The notes beneath the pieces are model-generated. The model searched no databases and was not told the DNA's origin. It was given only the letters and a program-made list of their open reading frames with translations. Shown piece after piece: positions 6,553-9,241 of a stretch of 9,241 nt of DNA. The stretch is from an uncultured Clostridia bacterium (lineage in GTDB: Bacteria; Bacillota; Clostridia; Oscillospirales; Oscillospiraceae). Positions within the stretch are counted from its first letter, which is position 1; each line of letters starts with the position of its first letter. The stretch spans positions 1 to 9,241 of the forward strand of contig CAMNHH010000091.1 in the NCBI GenBank assembly GCA_946539175.1, in the 5' to 3' direction. The position numbers and the translations under genes are program-made.

Positions 6553-6630
6553 TGTTTATTTAAAAGATGACGTAGTTTTAGCAGTTATTTCAAAACGTGA
6601 ATATTTATTTTGCAAAAAACAGTATTCTCA

Positions 6631-7620
6631 TTAAACAGAAACAGTATCGTTGTTTTTCTTTTTTACAATATACATCAGCATGAACGTGACCACTCCCGAA
6701 GCTATTATCACGATTATATCTATCGGTGCAAGCACGACTCCGGGTATCCCGTTAAAGAGAAAGCCGGTACCGAAGCGGTAAAGTTGAGCGTGAAGCAAGA
6801 TCATTTCTCCGATATACATTACGAGTGTAGTAATGGTTGCTGCAATCGTCGGAATCCAAAGGGTAATGGCTCTTTTTTGTTTCAATAATAATGATCCGAT
6901 AAACAGACCGACTGTCGTACCAAGTATGATAAAGAAAACCGACATTAGAAAAGCCGAGAGCGGAGAGACTGTAATATTGCCGTCGCGCCAAAACGCCGTA
7001 AAGCAAGCAAGAATACATAATCCAAGGAAAGAAACCGCGGAGACCGATTGCATAATCAAAGCCTTTTTTCTTCCGGTTTCTCCTGTTTTGATCATTTGAG
7101 CAAAACCATAAATACAGTTCAGAATCGCAAGGATCAATACGACAGATATCAAATAGAAATGAAGTTTGAACGCTGGATTGTAGTCCCCCATTAGAATCTC
7201 AACTGCAGTTTTAGTTTTGTATTCCGTTACGGTCGTTCCCCAACCCTCCGGAGGAACATAACACATATACATTTGCCAGTCTTCAAGCTTTGCAACCGTT
7301 TCAGCGGCAGTTACCACTACTTTGTTTTCAAACAACAGTTCAAAGCCAAAGAAAGCAACGATTGAAATGGCGCCGCCTGCAACCAGCGCGTATCGTTTTA
7401 ACGCTTTTATAAAAAGCGGCATCAGCAATACGCCGATTATTAGAGCAAGCGCAATCGGAGTATAAGGGATGATATACTTCGGGTAGTTCTCTTTCATAAC
7501 CGTCCCGTTTGCAATCATTTCATAAATGACCCTGACGCCCATATACAACGGATAAAAAGATGTTGCAAAAACAGCCAAAACAGATATCAGCCAATAGTTT
7601 CTATACTTTCTGTCAGTCAT
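6631..7620 (-). CDS. Unrecognised eight-span integral membrane protein, third gene of the BlaI/M56 operon
   Basis: I do not recognise this 329-residue protein. Hydrophobic stretches at about 9-29, 53-73, 78-97, 152-177, 187-211, 221-246, 251-276 and 294-319 suggest eight membrane segments. Basic clusters (KALKRY, KTGETGRKKA, KQKR, C-terminal KKKNN) all fall on one side, which puts both termini in the cytoplasm by the positive-inside rule. A loop of about 54 residues (98-151, containing CYVPPEGWG) would then lie outside and could sense or bind something. There is no ATP-binding, protease or PASTA signature. The start at 7620 is chosen because AAAGGA (7635-7630) lies 9 nt upstream. The in-frame ATG at 7647 overlaps the M56 gene and lacks a Shine-Dalgarno. 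Its place in the operon suggests it is the regulated output or a partner of the M56 protein. Permease-like roles are possible but unsupported. Confidence 0.75.
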   Translation of the reverse strand: MTDRKYRNYWLISVLAVFATSFYPLYMGVRVIYEMIANGTVMKENYPKYIIPYTPIALALIIGVLLMPLFIKALKRYALVAGGAISIVAFFGFELLFENKVVVTAAETVAKLEDWQMYMCYVPPEGWGTTVTEYKTKTAVEILMGDYNPAFKLHFYLISVVLILAILNCIYGFAQMIKTGETGRKKALIMQSVSAVSFLGLCILACFTAFWRDGNITVSPLSAFLMSVFFIILGTTVGLFIGSLLLKQKRAITLWIPTIAATITTLVMYIGEMILLHAQLYRFGTGFLFNGIPGVVLAPIDIIVIIASGVVTFMLMYIVKKKNNDTVSV

Positions 7621-7636
7621 TTCAATCATTCCTTTC

Positions 7637-8554
7637 TTAATAGGCATTTGTCAAGAGGAAGTATGCAATTGCCGCAACAAGCACGGCAAATAATATTGTG
7701 GAAACAGTTGTCATCTTTCTGTATGAAAGGATCCGTTCAAGGCGGGTGCGTACCTTTGCGCCGCCAAACGCTGAAACGAAAAGCGTTTTCTGTTCTGCAC
7801 ATGAAACAAGTGCCGAAGCGTACTCTTTTTTCTCATTATCGCTGAACTTCTGTAAGACAGCTTCATCGCAGGCTACTTCAAGGTCAGACAGAAAGCACTT
7901 CAGAAATATCCATGTGAGAGGATTAAACCAGTGCATCACGGCGCTTGCAAAAGCAAGAATACGCCACAGATTGTCGATCCTACAAATGTGTTTTTTCTCG
8001 TGAAGAAGAATATAATGCAAATTACTGTTCTCCTTCATTTCCGGAGGTATGACGATTTTCGGGCGAAAAACCCCATACACCGAAGGCGATGTGACCTTTT
8101 CGGACGCATATATGTTTTCAAAAAGATGCGTTGAATTCTTTATTTCACGTATAGTCACAAAATACAGAATAGCTAAAGTCAGTAAAAGAGCGCATGCAAC
8201 AACAGCCCAGATAATCGATGCAAATTCAAAAACTTTACCGACAAGATCGACTTTGTATGTGATCGGAAAATATGAACTTGCCGCCATTGCCGAATTCATC
8301 ATTGTAAAGTCGGGAAGCACTTCACTTTCATAAACGGTTACCGTCTTTGTTGTGAATTGTGAAATAATAGTCATGAGACCGTACTTCCCGCCAAGACCTG
8401 CCGGAAACCACATACGAATGAACGGGATAATCCAAAGCACTGTAACTACACGACGTGGAATCCGTTTTATCATTCGTAAAAGCATAACAATCAAGCCGGT
8501 TAAAGAAGCAACAATGCTCATGTTAAAGAGCCAATAAAACAACTCTGAAAGCAT
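7637..8554 (-). CDS. M56-family (BlaR1/MecR1-like) membrane metalloprotease lacking the sensor domain
   Basis: This 305-residue protein matches the membrane-protease half of BlaR1. Predicted membrane spans are near 4-27, 36-52, 110-134 and 283-301. The cytoplasmic zinc-protease region has HEKKH (185-189; zinc-binding H185 and H189, catalytic E186). LEVACDEAVL (225-234) follows, with E226 the likely third ligand and the conserved CDEAVL of the family. BlaR1 goes on after its last span into a penicillin-binding sensor of about 250 residues; here the protein stops four residues after that span. Signal input must therefore come from the extracellular loop (about 53-109) or from a partner. By family logic it cleaves or inactivates the BlaI-type repressor encoded 5 nt upstream. 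AGAGG lies 8 nt before the ATG, inside the end of blaI, so translational coupling is likely. Confidence 0.92.
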   Translation of the reverse strand: MLSELFYWLFNMSIVASLTGLIVMLLRMIKRIPRRVVTVLWIIPFIRMWFPAGLGGKYGLMTIISQFTTKTVTVYESEVLPDFTMMNSAMAASSYFPITYKVDLVGKVFEFASIIWAVVACALLLTLAILYFVTIREIKNSTHLFENIYASEKVTSPSVYGVFRPKIVIPPEMKENSNLHYILLHEKKHICRIDNLWRILAFASAVMHWFNPLTWIFLKCFLSDLEVACDEAVLQKFSDNEKKEYASALVSCAEQKTLFVSAFGGAKVRTRLERILSYRKMTTVSTILFAVLVAAIAYFLLTNAY

Positions 8555-8559
8555 AGGAG

Positions 8560-8910
8560 TTACCTCTTCTCAATCATTTCGCGCAATGCCGCAATATCAT
8601 CAGGTGTTAATTCCTCATCTTCAAGTAATGCAGAAAACAACGCTTTTTTCGATCCTCCGAAAAGCCGGTCGATCAAGCTTTTTGTTTCGTTCTTACTAAC
8701 TTCTTCACGTGAAATGAGAGAAGAACATATAAAATCGGGGTCTTCTCGTTTTACGTATCCCTTTTCGATTACTTTTTTTATAACTGTATATGTGGTGTTT
8801 TTGTTCCAACCGATATCTTTTTTCGCAATCAAACTCAATTCTTTGGCGCTGATCGGTTCATTTTTCCAAATCAACTCCATTATTTTCATTTCGCTGTCGT
8901 ATAGTTTCAT
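8560..8910 (-). CDS. BlaI/MecI/CopY-family winged-helix repressor
   Basis: A 116-residue protein of typical BlaI size. The N-terminal winged helix includes MKLYDSEMKIMELIW (1-15), PISAKEL (19-25), the recognition-helix segment WNKNTTYTVIKKVIEKGYV (35-53) and a wing around REDPDF. The C-terminal part (GGSKKALFSALLEDEELTPDDIAALREMI) fits the dimerisation region that the partner protease cleaves in BlaI/MecI. The start at 8910 has GGAGG 5 nt upstream (8920-8916). The longer reading from 8967 would run through the promoter and operators and adds non-family residues. It heads a three-gene operon and is probably autoregulated through the two dyads next to its start site. I give no symbol because the inducer need not be a beta-lactam. 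Confidence 0.92.
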   Translation of the reverse strand: MKLYDSEMKIMELIWKNEPISAKELSLIAKKDIGWNKNTTYTVIKKVIEKGYVKREDPDFICSSLISREEVSKNETKSLIDRLFGGSKKALFSALLEDEELTPDDIAALREMIEKR

Positions 8911-8922
8911 ATTTTCCTCCAG

Positions 8923-8954
8923 ACTATTACTATAGTCTATACTATCACAATAGT
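8923..8954 (-). promoter_or_regulatory. Tandem BlaI-type operators, two ACTAT-N4-ATAGT dyads
   Basis: Two copies of ACTAT-N4-ATAGT lie at 8923-8936 (spacer TACT) and 8941-8954 (spacer CACA), 18 bp centre to centre. The first straddles the predicted transcription start; the second overlaps the -10 and the spacer. BlaI/MecI/CopY repressors bind dyads built on TAC/GTA-type half-sites, so this arrangement suits autorepression. Binding itself is inferred. Confidence 0.7.
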
Positions 8955-8967
8955 TTGAATTTGCCAA
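8939..8967 (-). promoter_or_regulatory. Promoter of the BlaI/M56/membrane-protein operon
   Basis: On the minus strand a -35 TTGGCA (8967-8962) and a -10 TAGTAT (8944-8939) are 17 nt apart, putting the start near 8932 and giving a leader of about 22 nt. Upstream, 8979-9002 is a run of A-tracts on this strand, resembling an UP element. The -10 is embedded in the operator dyads. Confidence 0.7.
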
Positions 8968-9043
8968 TAGGTTTTGTACTTTTTCTTGTTTGTTTTTTTT
9001 TGTATATCAGAACGTTGTTAAATAATAGGCAAACACTATAAAT

Positions 9044-9075
9044 TTCAGGCGGCGGGAAAAATCCCGCCGCCTGAA
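9044..9075. repeat. Strong GC-rich hairpin in the AT-rich intergenic region
   Basis: A perfect 14-bp stem pairs 9044-9057 with 9062-9075 (arms end GGCGGCGGGA and TCCCGCCGCC) around loop AAAA. Neither strand has a long T-run directly after it. It lies between the leftward gene ending at 9170 and the blaI promoter, so it may limit read-through into blaI. Confidence 0.6.
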
Positions 9076-9122
9076 GATCAACTGTGTATTATATATCATA
9101 TATTTTATGATTTACACCGCGA

Positions 9123-9150
9123 GGGACACCTGCTCTGTGGCAAGTGTCCC
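9123..9150 (-). repeat. Right copy, inverted, of the 28-bp palindromic element
   Basis: In reverse complement this matches 6422-6449 at 25 of 28 positions. Extended to 9121-9152 the stem has 13 positions, with one C-A mismatch on the plus strand and a G-U pair on the minus strand, and a 6-nt loop. The plus-strand side is followed, after CCCGCCGC, by seven T. It lies 18 nt past the stop of the leftward gene that enters from the right edge. Confidence 0.75.
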
Positions 9151-9169
9151 TCCCCGCCGCTTTTTTTGT

Positions 9170-9241
9170 TCAATCCAGCGCATCGGCCCATTGCCGGAGC
9201 ATTTCCACGGCGATTTCGTACTTTTCCGGCGGTACCGCGCC
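9170..9241 (-). CDS. C-terminal fragment of an unidentified gene cut by the window edge
   Basis: Reading leftwards from the right edge, one frame is open for 23 codons and ends at TGA (9172-9170). It encodes a plausible amphipathic helical tail, AVPPEKYEIAVEMLRQWADA, then LD. GC-rich codon use matches the left part of the window rather than the island. The fragment is too short to assign a family. The gene would be transcribed towards blaI but ends before the hairpins at 9121-9152 and 9044-9075. Confidence 0.55.
   Translation of the reverse strand, partial: GAVPPEKYEIAVEMLRQWADALD

Larger units (their letters stand above)
6451..9122. other. AT-rich island carrying the BlaI/M56/membrane-protein operon
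   Basis: By eye the sequence changes from strongly GC-rich (codons such as CTG, GCC and GAG dominate) to clearly AT-rich (AAA, GAA, ATT and TTT are common), and back to GC-rich after about 9120. All genes inside face left and form one operon. No transposase, integrase, tRNA gene or clear target-site duplication is visible. The bracketing 28-bp elements and the shift in composition suggest lateral acquisition. This is inference; the exact edges are not fixed. Confidence 0.55.

Noticed and set aside
8911..8967. N-terminal extension of the BlaI-like protein starting at 8967
   Set aside because: The extension overlaps the predicted promoter and operators, has no family match, and the ATG at 8910 has a clear GGAGG.
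6451..9122. A CRISPR array or insertion sequence within the AT-rich island
   Set aside because: No regularly spaced direct repeats and no transposase or integrase frame were found; the repeats present are single hairpins.

Overview
The window looks like chromosome from a GC-rich member of the Clostridia, probably of the Oscillospirales/Oscillospiraceae type. The grounds are strong AGGAGG-type ribosome binding sites, a Rae1/YacP-like NYN nuclease domain, a BlaI/M56 regulatory pair, a cytoplasmic SIMPL protein, and heavy GC bias at third codon positions with palindromic intergenic repeats. The taxon is inferred; there is no rRNA or marker gene to confirm it.

Left part (1-4581), translation quality. 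A stand-alone alanyl-tRNA editing protein (67-1212, +) converges on an operon read leftwards: rsmG (4581-3883, 16S rRNA m7G527 methyltransferase) and, 32 nt later, a large two-part protein (3850-1268). This second protein is an EF-G/TetM-like ribosomal GTPase with a Rae1/YacP-type NYN ribonuclease domain fused to its C-terminus. A perfect 17-bp inverted repeat (1212-1258) separates the converging genes. The fusion is the most interesting protein here, because it suggests a GTPase that carries an A-site mRNA nuclease to the ribosome. Its TetM-like label should not be read as tetracycline resistance.

Middle part (4582-6460). A divergent promoter region of about 250 bp drives rsmG leftwards and, rightwards, a SIMPL/DUF541 protein (4835-5503) and a class I SAM-dependent methyltransferase of unknown substrate (5578-6363). 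The unit ends in two consecutive strong hairpins (6378-6450) with a T-rich tail.

Right part (about 6451-9122), an AT-rich island. Base composition and codon choice change abruptly. The island holds one compact leftward operon: a BlaI/MecI-type repressor (8910-8560), a BlaR1-like M56 metalloprotease without the extracellular penicillin-sensor domain (8554-7637), and an unrecognised protein with eight predicted membrane segments (7620-6631). The promoter has two matching ACTAT-N4-ATAGT dyads over the -10 and start site, consistent with BlaI autoregulation. The island is bracketed by two copies of a 28-bp palindromic element (6422-6449 and 9123-9150). They match at 25 of 28 positions when one is inverted. 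This fits either a laterally acquired cassette or insertion between dispersed intergenic repeats.

The last 72 bases (9170-9241, minus) are the GC-rich C-terminal end of another gene, so the host-like composition resumes there.
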